From: an uncultured Erysipelotrichaceae bacterium
GTDB lineage: Bacteria > Bacillota_I > Bacilli_A > RFN20 > CAG-826
Direction: 5' to 3'
NCBI GenBank assembly: GCA_902800645.1
Contig: CADCFC010000012.1
Span: 1-43,368 of the forward strand
DNA: 43,368 nucleotides
Both the position numbers and the translations under genes were made by a program. Positions 34,726-42,705 of this stretch are shown here, piece after piece; positions within the stretch are counted from its first letter, which is position 1, and each line of letters begins with the position of its first letter. Below the pieces are notes generated by a model. The model worked only from the letters and a program-made list of their open reading frames with translations, was not told where the DNA came from and did not search any database.

Positions 34726-35727
34726 TTAGAGTGGTAAATCTTTTTTCACAAATCTTCTAGCGCCGATATAGGCGAATACTGCTCCAATAGTAAATAATAT
34801 AGCGAGCTTCCAAATCCAATCATAGCTAGTAGTCATTGATATGCCTCTAACCGCTTTAGAGAATGTTGACATCGAAGTATTATCAACCAAAGTAAATAAG
34901 CTTAAGTAATTGAAGAAGCTCATCGCTTTAACACCAACACCAACAGCAACAAATACTTCGTTACCAAATAATCCTAAAATACAACAAAGGAAGGAAAGGA
35001 TACATGCTCCTCCACCAACGGTAATGCTATTACTGGATTTATTAAAGAAGCCAGATGCACCAAAGCAAATTCCTGCTAAAGCAAACATCGCTAAAAATGA
35101 ACCTAAACAGAAAATTAAAGTTGTAACTGGAGAATAAGGAATATCACTAGCGAGTTCAGGATTTGATTTCTGATGAATATCAAAGGCAATAGCTTCACTA
35201 GCAATCGCACTAGCGGTAATTACTAAGTACATAGTAAAGATTGTAAGAAGGAGGAAACAATATTGAGTTCTAACAACTGTTTTACGATTTGTTGGAGTAG
35301 ATAAGATATAGGCCATAGATCCGTCGCTAACTTGGCTAGCGATAAGTCTATTGGAGGCAATCATGACATAAATCATTGGTAAAAGAACACCAGCGATCTT
35401 ATAAATCAATTCATTAAGAATGCTATTTAAATCAATCTGAGACATGATTTGAATTCTGCTTAAAGAGAATCCCATCTTCTCAAGTAATCCGAGGATTTTA
35501 AGCCAATCTAAGCCTTCATCCTTAACGTAAGTGGAAACAGATTCCATATCAATATTAGTGAAGACGCCTTTTGCTCCGACAGCGATATTGATAACAACAA
35601 AAATAAATGCGGAACCAATCATTAATGCAAGCCATAATCCAAGTAATGATTTGAAGGATTGCTTAAATAAAGGTCCAGAAATATACTTTGATGGTTTATG
35701 TATATTATTTTTTAACGCCATTTCCAT
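34726..35727 (-). CDS. ABC-2 type transporter permease
   Basis: A 333-residue permease with six membrane helices (about 28-55, 115-132, 160-182, 200-225, 235-262, 300-322). The start ATG at 35727 (MEMALKNN) has GGAGG 8 nt upstream; a GTG at 35736 is the only earlier choice. The gene overlaps the end of the upstream ATPase gene by 23 nt. Both ATPases in this operon have the ABC-2 (NatA/BcrA-like) form and there is only one permease gene, so the exporter may be built from this permease as a dimer with a heterodimer of ATPases. Substrate unknown; lipid, peptide antibiotic or ion are all possible. A strand of small residues near 205-225 (FALAGICFGASGFF) is typical of ABC-2 permeases. Confidence 0.85.
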   Translation of the reverse strand: MEMALKNNIHKPSKYISGPLFKQSFKSLLGLWLALMIGSAFIFVVINIAVGAKGVFTNIDMESVSTYVKDEGLDWLKILGLLEKMGFSLSRIQIMSQIDLNSILNELIYKIAGVLLPMIYVMIASNRLIASQVSDGSMAYILSTPTNRKTVVRTQYCFLLLTIFTMYLVITASAIASEAIAFDIHQKSNPELASDIPYSPVTTLIFCLGSFLAMFALAGICFGASGFFNKSSNSITVGGGACILSFLCCILGLFGNEVFVAVGVGVKAMSFFNYLSLFTLVDNTSMSTFSKAVRGISMTTSYDWIWKLAILFTIGAVFAYIGARRFVKKDLPL

Positions 35728-36844
35728 TCTTATCACCTCCCATATCTTTCGTAAAGAACTCTTCTAATGTATGTTTCTTTTCTGTAAATGCTTTAATATC
35801 TCTTTTTCTTAATTCTTCGATTAAGAATGTTGTATTTTTTAAATCCACCCTTATCGTATATGTGTTATCTTCCTGATCAGTGCTTAATATTTCTAACTTA
35901 GAAACATCAAACGTTTGATATTCTTCGTGATTTGAGAAAGTCACGACATAATCTCGATAAGGCATATTTCTTATTTCATTCATATCCACTACATCAATTA
36001 AGTGACCGTCTTTAATAAAGCCTACATAATCACATGTCTCTTCAAGTTCATCAAACATATGATTAGACATAATGATTGTTGCTCCTCTAGCTTTTTCAGC
36101 CTTAATTAAATTAACAAAGACATCTCTCATTAATGGATCAAGTCCAGTAGTAGGTTCGTCTAATATGATAATTTCTGGGGAATGCATAAAAGCCGCTGCA
36201 ATAGCAGTTTTTTGTTTCATACCTTTAGACATTCTTTTTAAGTTCGCAGTTGGATCGAGTTGAAGCGCATTAATAATCGCTTCAGCTTTACTCATATCTT
36301 TTAAGCCAATTGTCTCGGCTTGAATTTTTAAGAATTCAGAACCGTTTTCTACTTGTGGGAAAGCAATTTCTCCTGGAAGATAGCCGACAAACTTTTTAAT
36401 TTCTTCCGCATCTTTCCAAGCATCTAAACCTTTAACTTTAACAGTTCCTTTATCTGGCTTAATAAAGCCCATAATATTTCTTAAAGTGGTAGTTTTTCCG
36501 CTTCCGTTAGTCCCACAATATCCAAAAACTGTTCCTTTATATACATCAAAAGATATGTCAAAGATTCCACGTCCTCGACCATAATCTTTTGTTAAATTTC
36601 TAACTGACACCACTACTTCTTTATCACTTTTATTAATAAAAGAATTACGTTCTTTCTTTTTGTGAGAAGTCATATAATCCATTAAACGTTTATGATCTTC
36701 TTCGTTAACTAAGGATTCTTCTTTGTAACCAACAAATGGTCTTTTAACTTCTTCCAATAGATAAGTATCTTCTTTGTGTCCGTTAACTATAGAAGTAGAT
36801 GATCCTTTAAGGATATAGAAAGAGGTCTTATGGTTATTTTCCAT
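35705..36844 (-). CDS. ABC transporter ATP-binding protein with EVKRPF-type N-terminal extension
   Basis: A 379-residue ATPase for an ABC-2 exporter. Residues about 76-300 are the ATP-binding domain: Walker A GTNGSGKTT (111-119), signature MSKGMKQK (degenerate LSGGQ), Walker B IIILDEPTTGLD, and H-loop SNHMFDE. The first about 70 residues are an extension not usual for this family: HKTSFYILK (5-13) and EVKRPFVGYKEES (32-44) up to MDYMTSHKKK. That extension matches the linker in the ABC transporter at 4852-8358. C-terminal residues 300-379 form the accessory region with TLEEFFTKDMG. The gene overlaps its upstream ATPase partner by 11 nt and the permease by 23 nt. Confidence 0.92.
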   Translation of the reverse strand: MENNHKTSFYILKGSSTSIVNGHKEDTYLLEEVKRPFVGYKEESLVNEEDHKRLMDYMTSHKKKERNSFINKSDKEVVVSVRNLTKDYGRGRGIFDISFDVYKGTVFGYCGTNGSGKTTTLRNIMGFIKPDKGTVKVKGLDAWKDAEEIKKFVGYLPGEIAFPQVENGSEFLKIQAETIGLKDMSKAEAIINALQLDPTANLKRMSKGMKQKTAIAAAFMHSPEIIILDEPTTGLDPLMRDVFVNLIKAEKARGATIIMSNHMFDELEETCDYVGFIKDGHLIDVVDMNEIRNMPYRDYVVTFSNHEEYQTFDVSKLEILSTDQEDNTYTIRVDLKNTTFLIEELRKRDIKAFTEKKHTLEEFFTKDMGGDKNGNGVKK

Positions 36845-37808
36845 TATTTTTTAAGCCCTCCTTTGTATTTCCTTTAACACCTTCAAGTCCACCAAAAGTG
36901 CGTTCTTCTTTATAGAAGGACATGAAGTAGTCTTGTAAAGTGAATGGTTTTTCTTCAAATTGAGTAATAACTATTCCTTCTAAGGAATCAAAGAACTCAT
37001 TATATTTATTAGCGGGGAAAGTCACAACCGCGAGAAGTATATCTTCATTAGAATAAGCAATTTCAAATTTATTCTTCTCTTTAATAAACCTATTAAGATT
37101 TTCTTTATTAAAGAAATGAAGAATAAAAGTACGATCTTGTTCTTTTTTAAGTTCTTTTGCATTAAATGTAGATACGTGATGGCCGTCTTTAATAATAGAA
37201 ATCGTATCGCAAGTCGCATCTACTTCAGAGAATATATGGCTTGAAAGAAGAATTGTCTTTCCTCTTTTCTTTTCTTCGATGATGAATTTGATGAACACTT
37301 TTTGCATGACAGGGTCAAGGCCACTAGTAGGTTCATCAAGAATTAAAACTTCGGGATCATTCATAAATGCCGCAATAACCGCTAATTTACGCTTTTCACC
37401 TAAAGACATTTCTTTAACAGAGCAATCAGGGTTAAATTTAAATAGATCTAAAAGATATTTAAGTCTTTCTTCATTTGCCTCTCCGCGCATTCCTTGCATC
37501 ATGCGGATAAATCCCCATCCGTCAAGTCCAGCGGGGATAGCGGGTTCTCCTGGAAGATAGCCAACCTGAGAAAGAATTTTATCAGTATTTCCAAAAGAAT
37601 CTTTTCCAAAGATTTGGACTTTTCCAATCGTTGGTTTTGCAAAACCCATAATGTGACGAATTGTGGTAGATTTTCCCGCTCCATTAGGTCCGAGATAGCC
37701 GTAACATTCGCCTTTATGGATTTTTATCGATATATCAAAAACTCCACGACCATAGCCGTAGTCTTTTGTTAATCCTTCGACATTGATGATAACTTCACGA
37801 TTATCCAT
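36834..37808 (-). CDS. ABC transporter ATP-binding protein
   Basis: A 324-residue ATPase of the ABC-2 exporter type: Walker A GPNGAGKST (40-48), signature MSLGEKRK in place of LSGGQ, Walker B VLILDEPTSGLD, and H-loop SSHIFSE, then a C-terminal accessory domain with FTLQDYFMSFYKEER. It differs from the next ATPase in lacking the N-terminal extension, while both share a YLPGE motif after Walker A; they are paralogues, presumably forming a pair. Its start ATG shares its A with the lipoprotein stop codon (TAATG), and it overlaps the next ATPase by 11 nt, so translation is coupled throughout the operon. No accessory regulator is visible. Confidence 0.92.
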   Translation of the reverse strand: MDNREVIINVEGLTKDYGYGRGVFDISIKIHKGECYGYLGPNGAGKSTTIRHIMGFAKPTIGKVQIFGKDSFGNTDKILSQVGYLPGEPAIPAGLDGWGFIRMMQGMRGEANEERLKYLLDLFKFNPDCSVKEMSLGEKRKLAVIAAFMNDPEVLILDEPTSGLDPVMQKVFIKFIIEEKKRGKTILLSSHIFSEVDATCDTISIIKDGHHVSTFNAKELKKEQDRTFILHFFNKENLNRFIKEKNKFEIAYSNEDILLAVVTFPANKYNEFFDSLEGIVITQFEEKPFTLQDYFMSFYKEERTFGGLEGVKGNTKEGLKNNGK

Positions 37809-38686
37809 TATTTCTTAATTAATCCCATTCCTAAAGCGTGATAATCTCTAAAAGTCTTAACAAGGTATTCCTTATGAGTATCTTCGAAGTCTTTTTTCGT
37901 TTGTTCGTAAGTATCAATATAAGCTTTGTCAGTAACGTGACTACCGAGTTCGTGCTTTCCTAGCCAAGGCATTTCTTCAACAACTATAAAGTCGTCAAAA
38001 GTTGGATCTCCGCCTTCGCCACTTTGTCCACCTTCGCCGCCTTCACCATCGCGAGTAGTTCTTAAAGGGTTTGGAGTGGTGTCATCAGTAAAAATACTTG
38101 GCAATGATTTGATCTTAACATCATATCCATACCAATATAATTGGTAATAGGCATCTTCAATAGAAACAGGAATATAAACATTAACTGTTTCAGTTGTGTA
38201 TGAAGCATATAATAGTTGACTAATAATGCCTTCTTTGAAAAGATTCACAAAAGATTCTTCATCAACAGGGAGTTCTTCTGTGTATGTCTTTTCGTATGCG
38301 CGATCGAGTTTCTCATATATTTCTTTAAAATCTAATCCGAAGGTAAGAATCTCTCCACCATTTTTATCTTTTCTTCCGCTTCTAGAATAATAACCATCTA
38401 AAGCGAGGTTTCCATTAACAGTAAATTCATCAAGAACGTTTTTAGCGAATGGGTCATCTGTATCAAATCCAAGCGCTGACATGTTATTTCCACCTAAATC
38501 AAAGGAGATGCTAAAAGTTTTGTTTGATGTTTGTTTAAATAGGTTATCTGTTAAATATAAAAAGATACCAAAATGGGTTCCACCGTCTCTTCCAAGTTGG
38601 AAAGCGTATGTACCGGCAATAGAAGAGTTTCCACAGCTCGCTAAAGCCATAGAAGCAACAATTAATGACAATCCTTTTTTCTTCAT
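37808..38686 (-). CDS. Lipoprotein of the ABC-2 exporter operon, function unknown
   Basis: A 292-residue lipoprotein. The signal peptide MKKKGLSLIVASMALASC has lipobox LASC with Cys18, so it is anchored on the outer face of the membrane. The body starts with IAGTYAFQLGRDGGTHFGIF, a stretch like lipocalin-type openings, and contains a Gly-rich acidic loop GEGGEGGQSGEGGD at about 219-232, likely unstructured. The end (KTFRDYHALGMGLIKK) is basic. I do not recognise the family. It is the first gene of the operon lipoprotein-ATPase-ATPase-permease-tcdA, has AGGTGA as ribosome site, and probably acts as the accessory or immunity/receptor partner of the exporter. Confidence 0.82.
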   Translation of the reverse strand: MKKKGLSLIVASMALASCGNSSIAGTYAFQLGRDGGTHFGIFLYLTDNLFKQTSNKTFSISFDLGGNNMSALGFDTDDPFAKNVLDEFTVNGNLALDGYYSRSGRKDKNGGEILTFGLDFKEIYEKLDRAYEKTYTEELPVDEESFVNLFKEGIISQLLYASYTTETVNVYIPVSIEDAYYQLYWYGYDVKIKSLPSIFTDDTTPNPLRTTRDGEGGEGGQSGEGGDPTFDDFIVVEEMPWLGKHELGSHVTDKAYIDTYEQTKKDFEDTHKEYLVKTFRDYHALGMGLIKK

Positions 38687-38749
38687 AACATCACCTCAAT
38701 TTTCTTTATTTTAAAGTAATCTTAAAATAATGAATAGATTTTTTTATCT

Positions 38750-39727
38750 CTATTTTAAAAACTGTAAAGATTTTCTATTTAGCAAAAATCTATATAAAAC
38801 GTAGAGCAACACAGAGAAAATAATAACAAAAACATGAACCAACACATTTTTTTGTTTGTAATAAATTACATAATTACTTACATCCATCGCCCCACACATG
38901 AAAACTTGATTAAATAAGAAAATAAAATATGATAACCCATCAGTGAATTCAAAAAATCTATTTTCTTTATTCCTATTTAAAAACTTAAATAACGATAAGA
39001 AGAAAAACAAGGATGAGATGCCGAATAATGAATATAAAAGATTTACTCCAATCTTATAAAACACATCGCTTCTCCAACCAAAGTTTTGCATGATAAATAA
39101 GGAAGGAATTAAAGCACTAATAAATAGTAATAACCATATAAGAAGTCGCTTAAATTCAATTTTTCCTTCGACATATTTATTAAAGGAAAATGAGCCGATA
39201 TAGTATCCGACTACATAGCTTGTTACGATAAATAATGGGTTAGTAATTAAAGCAGATGAACATTCTAAAACAAAGACTAAAAAGATGAAAATTATAGATA
39301 ACCAATTCTTCTTATAAAGAATGGGCGTTAATAAATAGCATCCAAGAATATATAAAATATAATAGAAATTTCCCATTTCAATTAATAAAGAATGAGAACT
39401 ATTTCTATATCCGATAAATGTAGAGCGGTAATCAATATTTTTATTCGCTAACATATAAATAAGATTCCATAAAAGAATAAAGATAGTAACAAGTAGTAAG
39501 GGGACAAATATTTTCTTAGCCCTAGATAGATAAAAATCTTTGACGCTCGTAATGATTTTTCTAGACATCAAAAAGCCGCTTAAGGCAGTAAGTCCTTGTA
39601 AAAATTTGGAAAGGATTAAGCTCATCCCTACATCATTTATTGATAAAATAAAAACGATATGAAACTCGAGCACTAATATAGTAGCTAGTAATCGATAAAT
39701 TGATAAATTTATGTATCGAGTTTTCAT
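38750..39727 (-). CDS. Membrane acyltransferase of the OafA/acyltransferase-3 family
   Basis: A 325-residue integral membrane protein with about ten helices and acyltransferase-3 features: YRLLATILVLEFH near the start (the catalytic-type His23 after a charged R12) and FYLSRAKKIFVPLLLV (residues about 65-80), the RxxKxxxP region typical of OafA/NolL O-acetyltransferases. The family transfers acetyl or other acyl groups to sugars of polysaccharides, peptidoglycan or glycolipids on the outer face. The substrate is unknown. It is followed by no terminator that I can recognise and lies 11 nt downstream of the DegV gene. Confidence 0.82.
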   Translation of the reverse strand: MKTRYINLSIYRLLATILVLEFHIVFILSINDVGMSLILSKFLQGLTALSGFLMSRKIITSVKDFYLSRAKKIFVPLLLVTIFILLWNLIYMLANKNIDYRSTFIGYRNSSHSLLIEMGNFYYILYILGCYLLTPILYKKNWLSIIFIFLVFVLECSSALITNPLFIVTSYVVGYYIGSFSFNKYVEGKIEFKRLLIWLLLFISALIPSLFIMQNFGWRSDVFYKIGVNLLYSLFGISSLFFFLSLFKFLNRNKENRFFEFTDGLSYFIFLFNQVFMCGAMDVSNYVIYYKQKNVLVHVFVIIFSVLLYVLYRFLLNRKSLQFLK

Positions 39728-39738
39728 ATCGATATTTA

Positions 39739-40620
39739 TTAATAAGCTTCTTTAGCAATATAAAAACAAGCAACACTTCCTGGCCCAATATGGGCGCCAC
39801 TGATGAGGTCGTAGAAATAAATTTCTATGTTTTTTACTCCACCATTAACTAAATATGCTTTTAAAGTTAATGCGTCTTCTAAACAATTACAGTGAGTGAT
39901 ATAAACTGTTTGTTCTTTTTCTAAATCGATTTTATCTAAGACGATTTTGCTTAATTGCTTAAGGGAATTCTTTTTTCCAATCGCACTACCAGCAAAAGCG
40001 ATCTTGCTTTCTTCGTTCCTCTTCAAAAGGATTTTAATGTTAAGTAGATGAATGAATCTTCCTAACGCTTTTGATACTCTTCCGGTCTTTAATAAAAATT
40101 TAATGTTATCAACAGTGAAGTCGCTTCTAACATAATGTTTAAATTCTTCACATTCTTTAACAATTTCTTCGAAGTCTTTTCCTTCTTTTACTAGTTCATA
40201 AGCGTGAATTGCCTGTAATCCTTCACCAAGTCCTGCAGTCATACAGTCGATGACTTCAACAACTTTTTCTTCTTTTTCTTTATTAACTTGATCACATGCT
40301 AAACAAGCGGAATTATATGTTCCACTAATCCCTTTAGCCATGGTAAAGCAAATTACTTTATTGCCTTTATTCACTTCTTCTAGGAATGCTTTCTCATAAT
40401 CTCCAGGAGAGACTAAAGAAGTTTGTGGCTCTTTCCCTTCTTTCATTAGCTCGTAATATGTTTTAGAAAAGTCTTCAATATCAATATCATCTTCATAGCA
40501 AAGATATTCTTTGTCATCAATACGAAGATGAAGACTCATTACTTTTATGTCTAGATTTTTTTCTTTAATAATATTTTTGAATAAGTTACTAACTGCGTCC
40601 GCAAAAATTTTTACTGCCAT
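39739..40620 (-). CDS. DegV-family fatty-acid-binding protein
   Basis: A 293-residue DegV protein. Family marks are LHLRIDDKEY, KEPQTSLVSPGDY, FTMAKGISGTYNSA, the helical DFTVDNIKFLLKTGRVSKALG and the C-terminal SGAHIGPGSVACFY with the HIGPG that contacts the fatty-acid head. In Firmicutes, DegV-type proteins (FakB) hand fatty acids to the FakA kinase for phospholipid synthesis; FakA is not in this window. The start ATG at 40620 is set by AAGGAG 7 nt before it; a TTG two codons earlier is unlikely. The next gene downstream is a membrane acyltransferase, and a FAD oxidoreductase gene diverges from it. Confidence 0.93.
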   Translation of the reverse strand: MAVKIFADAVSNLFKNIIKEKNLDIKVMSLHLRIDDKEYLCYEDDIDIEDFSKTYYELMKEGKEPQTSLVSPGDYEKAFLEEVNKGNKVICFTMAKGISGTYNSACLACDQVNKEKEEKVVEVIDCMTAGLGEGLQAIHAYELVKEGKDFEEIVKECEEFKHYVRSDFTVDNIKFLLKTGRVSKALGRFIHLLNIKILLKRNEESKIAFAGSAIGKKNSLKQLSKIVLDKIDLEKEQTVYITHCNCLEDALTLKAYLVNGGVKNIEIYFYDLISGAHIGPGSVACFYIAKEAY

Positions 40621-40723
40621 AGTCAATCTCCTTCTTCCAAATGCTATTATAAAGGAGTTTTTAAATATATTCTATATTTCAACATATTTTAGACTTTTTA
40701 ACTTCTTGTCTCACTTACTTCAA

Positions 40724-40729
40724 TATAAT
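40724..40729 (+). promoter_or_regulatory. -10 of the FAD oxidoreductase gene, near-leaderless
   Basis: TATAAT (40724-40729) ends 14 nt before the ATG at 40744, leaving a leader of only about 7 nt, and no Shine-Dalgarno is present. A clear -35 is missing (TTAACT at 40698 is 20 bp away). Confidence 0.5.
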
Positions 40730-40743
40730 AAGATATTTTCACA

Positions 40744-42216
40744 ATGAAAAAGGTAATTGTGATAGGAGGCGGCATATCAGGGCTCACTGCTTCAATTTGT
40801 CTCTCTTTAAAAGGATTTGAAGTACACCTATATGAAAAGAACGCTTTTGTTGGTGGACTTGCTAATGGCTTTTACATTAACGGTCAATATGTAGATACTT
40901 GTTTACATTGGCTAATGGGGACTTTAAAAGGGACCAAAATAAACGACATACACCGCTTAACTCACGCGATTACCGATGAAGTAGAAATCATAAAACTTCC
41001 TTCCTTAGGAACATTTTCACTTAATGGAATAGATGTCACCTTTTATCGCGATTTAGAAAAAGCAGAAAAAGAATGGATAAAAATATCTCCAGAAGATGAG
41101 GAACAAATTAAACAATTCTTTGAATACACAAAAGATTTATCCACTTTAGTGCTCGCTACTGAAAATGATGGGTTAATAAAAAATATTGAAGTTAAACCCG
41201 CACTTAAAAGACTTACGAAACAGAGAAAGGATTTAGCGATAATCTTTAAAGAAAGTAGAGAAGTCTACGCGAGAAGATTTAAAAATGAAGCGATTAGAAA
41301 TGCGATTATTAATTTTCAAAATGGCTATAATTCTATGGCGTTTGCCTTTATTGAATATGGATTATTTTCTAAGGGAGATACCGATTTACCTAAAGGTGGC
41401 GTTATTCCTTTAATAAATAGAATGAAAGAAAGATTTATTTCTTTAGGTGGTGTTTTACATTTATCTACTGAAGTTAATAGAATTGTAACTGAGAAAAAGA
41501 AGGCAATAGGTATTCTTGCTAATAACGAGCTAATTAAGGCAGATATTGTTCTATCATGTTGTGATCCACTATTTACTATAGAGAATCTACTAGAAAACAA
41601 ATATAAATATCCTTTATATCAAAAACTAAAAAATAATATTGATAAAAACCCTATATCAAGTTGTTATAGTTTATTCGTGTCCGTTAAAAAAGGCCTCTCA
41701 TATCTTGATGTACCTACTGGATTAAACATTGGTGAACTTAATATCAACGGCAAAATCATTAACACTGTTTTTATGCGGCCATATCACTATGACGATTCGT
41801 TTAAAAAAGAAGGAGAAACATTAATCTCGTTCCTATTTAACCAGGACCAAAACGATTTTGATTATTGGAAGAATCTTCATGATTTATCAAGCGAAGAATA
41901 TAAAAGAGAGAAAGAATATATTAACGAATTCATCATCACTAAAATGTGTGAAACGTATAACATAAATTATGATGATGTCACTTATCTCACTTCCTTTGGT
42001 CCATTAGAGCTTAATAAACTCACAAATAGTAGTTATGGAGCAATTCAATCGTTTTCCTTTTTAAACGGAATCATGAGAATTGCAAAAGGAAAAATTGAAG
42101 GCTTAAAAAACTTTTATATGGCAAGCCAATGGTCCCGTTCAATAGGCGGCACTCCTACCGCTACTATTTACGCTAAAAAAATTAGTGATTTAATCGCTAA
42201 AGAAAACAAAAAGTAA
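40744..42216 (+). CDS. Phytoene desaturase-like FAD-dependent oxidoreductase
   Basis: A 490-residue flavoprotein of the CrtI/phytoene dehydrogenase-like group. The N-terminal Rossmann motif is VIGGGISGL (Gly8-Gly9-Gly10-Gly13) with HLYEKNAFVGG downstream; the middle has KGGVIPLINRMKERFISLGG with ALSTEVNRIV, the position where desaturases have the substrate channel region, and the C-terminal FAD-binding block reads MASQWSRSIGGTPTA. No carotenoid synthesis genes are near, and this group in gut Firmicutes often has unknown substrates, so carotenoid desaturation is not implied. The gene appears to be transcribed with almost no leader and lacks a ribosome site. It diverges from degV. Confidence 0.88.
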   Translation: MKKVIVIGGGISGLTASICLSLKGFEVHLYEKNAFVGGLANGFYINGQYVDTCLHWLMGTLKGTKINDIHRLTHAITDEVEIIKLPSLGTFSLNGIDVTFYRDLEKAEKEWIKISPEDEEQIKQFFEYTKDLSTLVLATENDGLIKNIEVKPALKRLTKQRKDLAIIFKESREVYARRFKNEAIRNAIINFQNGYNSMAFAFIEYGLFSKGDTDLPKGGVIPLINRMKERFISLGGVLHLSTEVNRIVTEKKKAIGILANNELIKADIVLSCCDPLFTIENLLENKYKYPLYQKLKNNIDKNPISSCYSLFVSVKKGLSYLDVPTGLNIGELNINGKIINTVFMRPYHYDDSFKKEGETLISFLFNQDQNDFDYWKNLHDLSSEEYKREKEYINEFIITKMCETYNINYDDVTYLTSFGPLELNKLTNSSYGAIQSFSFLNGIMRIAKGKIEGLKNFYMASQWSRSIGGTPTATIYAKKISDLIAKENKK

Positions 42217-42238
42217 TATAACTTAATTATTAAAATAA

Positions 42239-42345
42239 TTAACGTTTGCCTTTGCTATACGGTTCTCCTAAAGATTTTGGACCGACATTTTTCTTACTTG
42301 TAAACACTAAGACAATTAAACAGACTACATAAGGCAACGCAAATC
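42239..42345 (-). pseudogene. ABC permease (nucleoside/sugar uptake), C-terminal fragment
   Basis: In the frame ending at the TAA at 42239-42241, the minus strand reads FALPYVVCLIVLVFTSKK and then NVGPKSLGEPYSKGKR. This ends as the last permease of BMP-dependent nucleoside or sugar ABC systems does (ALPYxxxLIVLxxxxxxxxPxxLGxPYxKG). Only some 35 codons remain. They follow directly, out of frame, on the BMP fragment, with no start codon. The rest of the permease, its sister permease and the ATPase are gone. Confidence 0.8.
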
Positions 42346-42705
42346 AGACTCAGTAATATCAATACCAAGAAATCTTACATCTAAATGTTTAGGAGCAACT
42401 TCGGCAATTGCTTCTCCTAAAGCAAATCCAGGACATAAAATTACATCATATCCTCTATCGATTGCTAATGTTAAAGCTTTGACGCGTTCAGCTAAAGAAA
42501 TTCCTGTAGGCTTATAATAATTAAATTTAATATTATATCTACCACACCACTCTTTAGCCCCTTCATAACAAGCCTGGTTAAAGGATTCATCATTCACATC
42601 AGAGAAATCAGTGACCATCGCAATTTTAAATTCACTATTATTTTGTCTAGACGATAATCCAATTGGTAAAACAATAGCAAAAAATATACTAATAGTAGGT
42701 GAACT
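42346..42705 (-). pseudogene. BMP-family substrate-binding lipoprotein, N-terminal fragment
   Basis: About 107 codons of a basic-membrane-protein (BmpA/Med) type nucleoside- or sugar-binding lipoprotein remain: a hydrophobic start SIFFAIVLPIGLSS, then EFKIAMVTDFSDVNDESFNQ, CYEGAKEWCGRYNIKF and RFLGIDITESDL, after which coding jumps to the permease tail. The initiating Met is missing where the tnpB C-terminus ends, and the lipobox cysteine expected after LPIGLSS is absent (Arg-Gln instead). In the BMP frame it stops at 42325. With the permease fragment this looks like the two ends of a BMP-ATPase-permease-permease operon joined by one deletion. Confidence 0.8.

Noticed and set aside
42223-42242. 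TTAATTAT/ATAATTAA hairpin after the FAD oxidoreductase gene
   Set aside because: The stem is entirely A-T and lacks a T run on the plus strand, so I do not call it a terminator.
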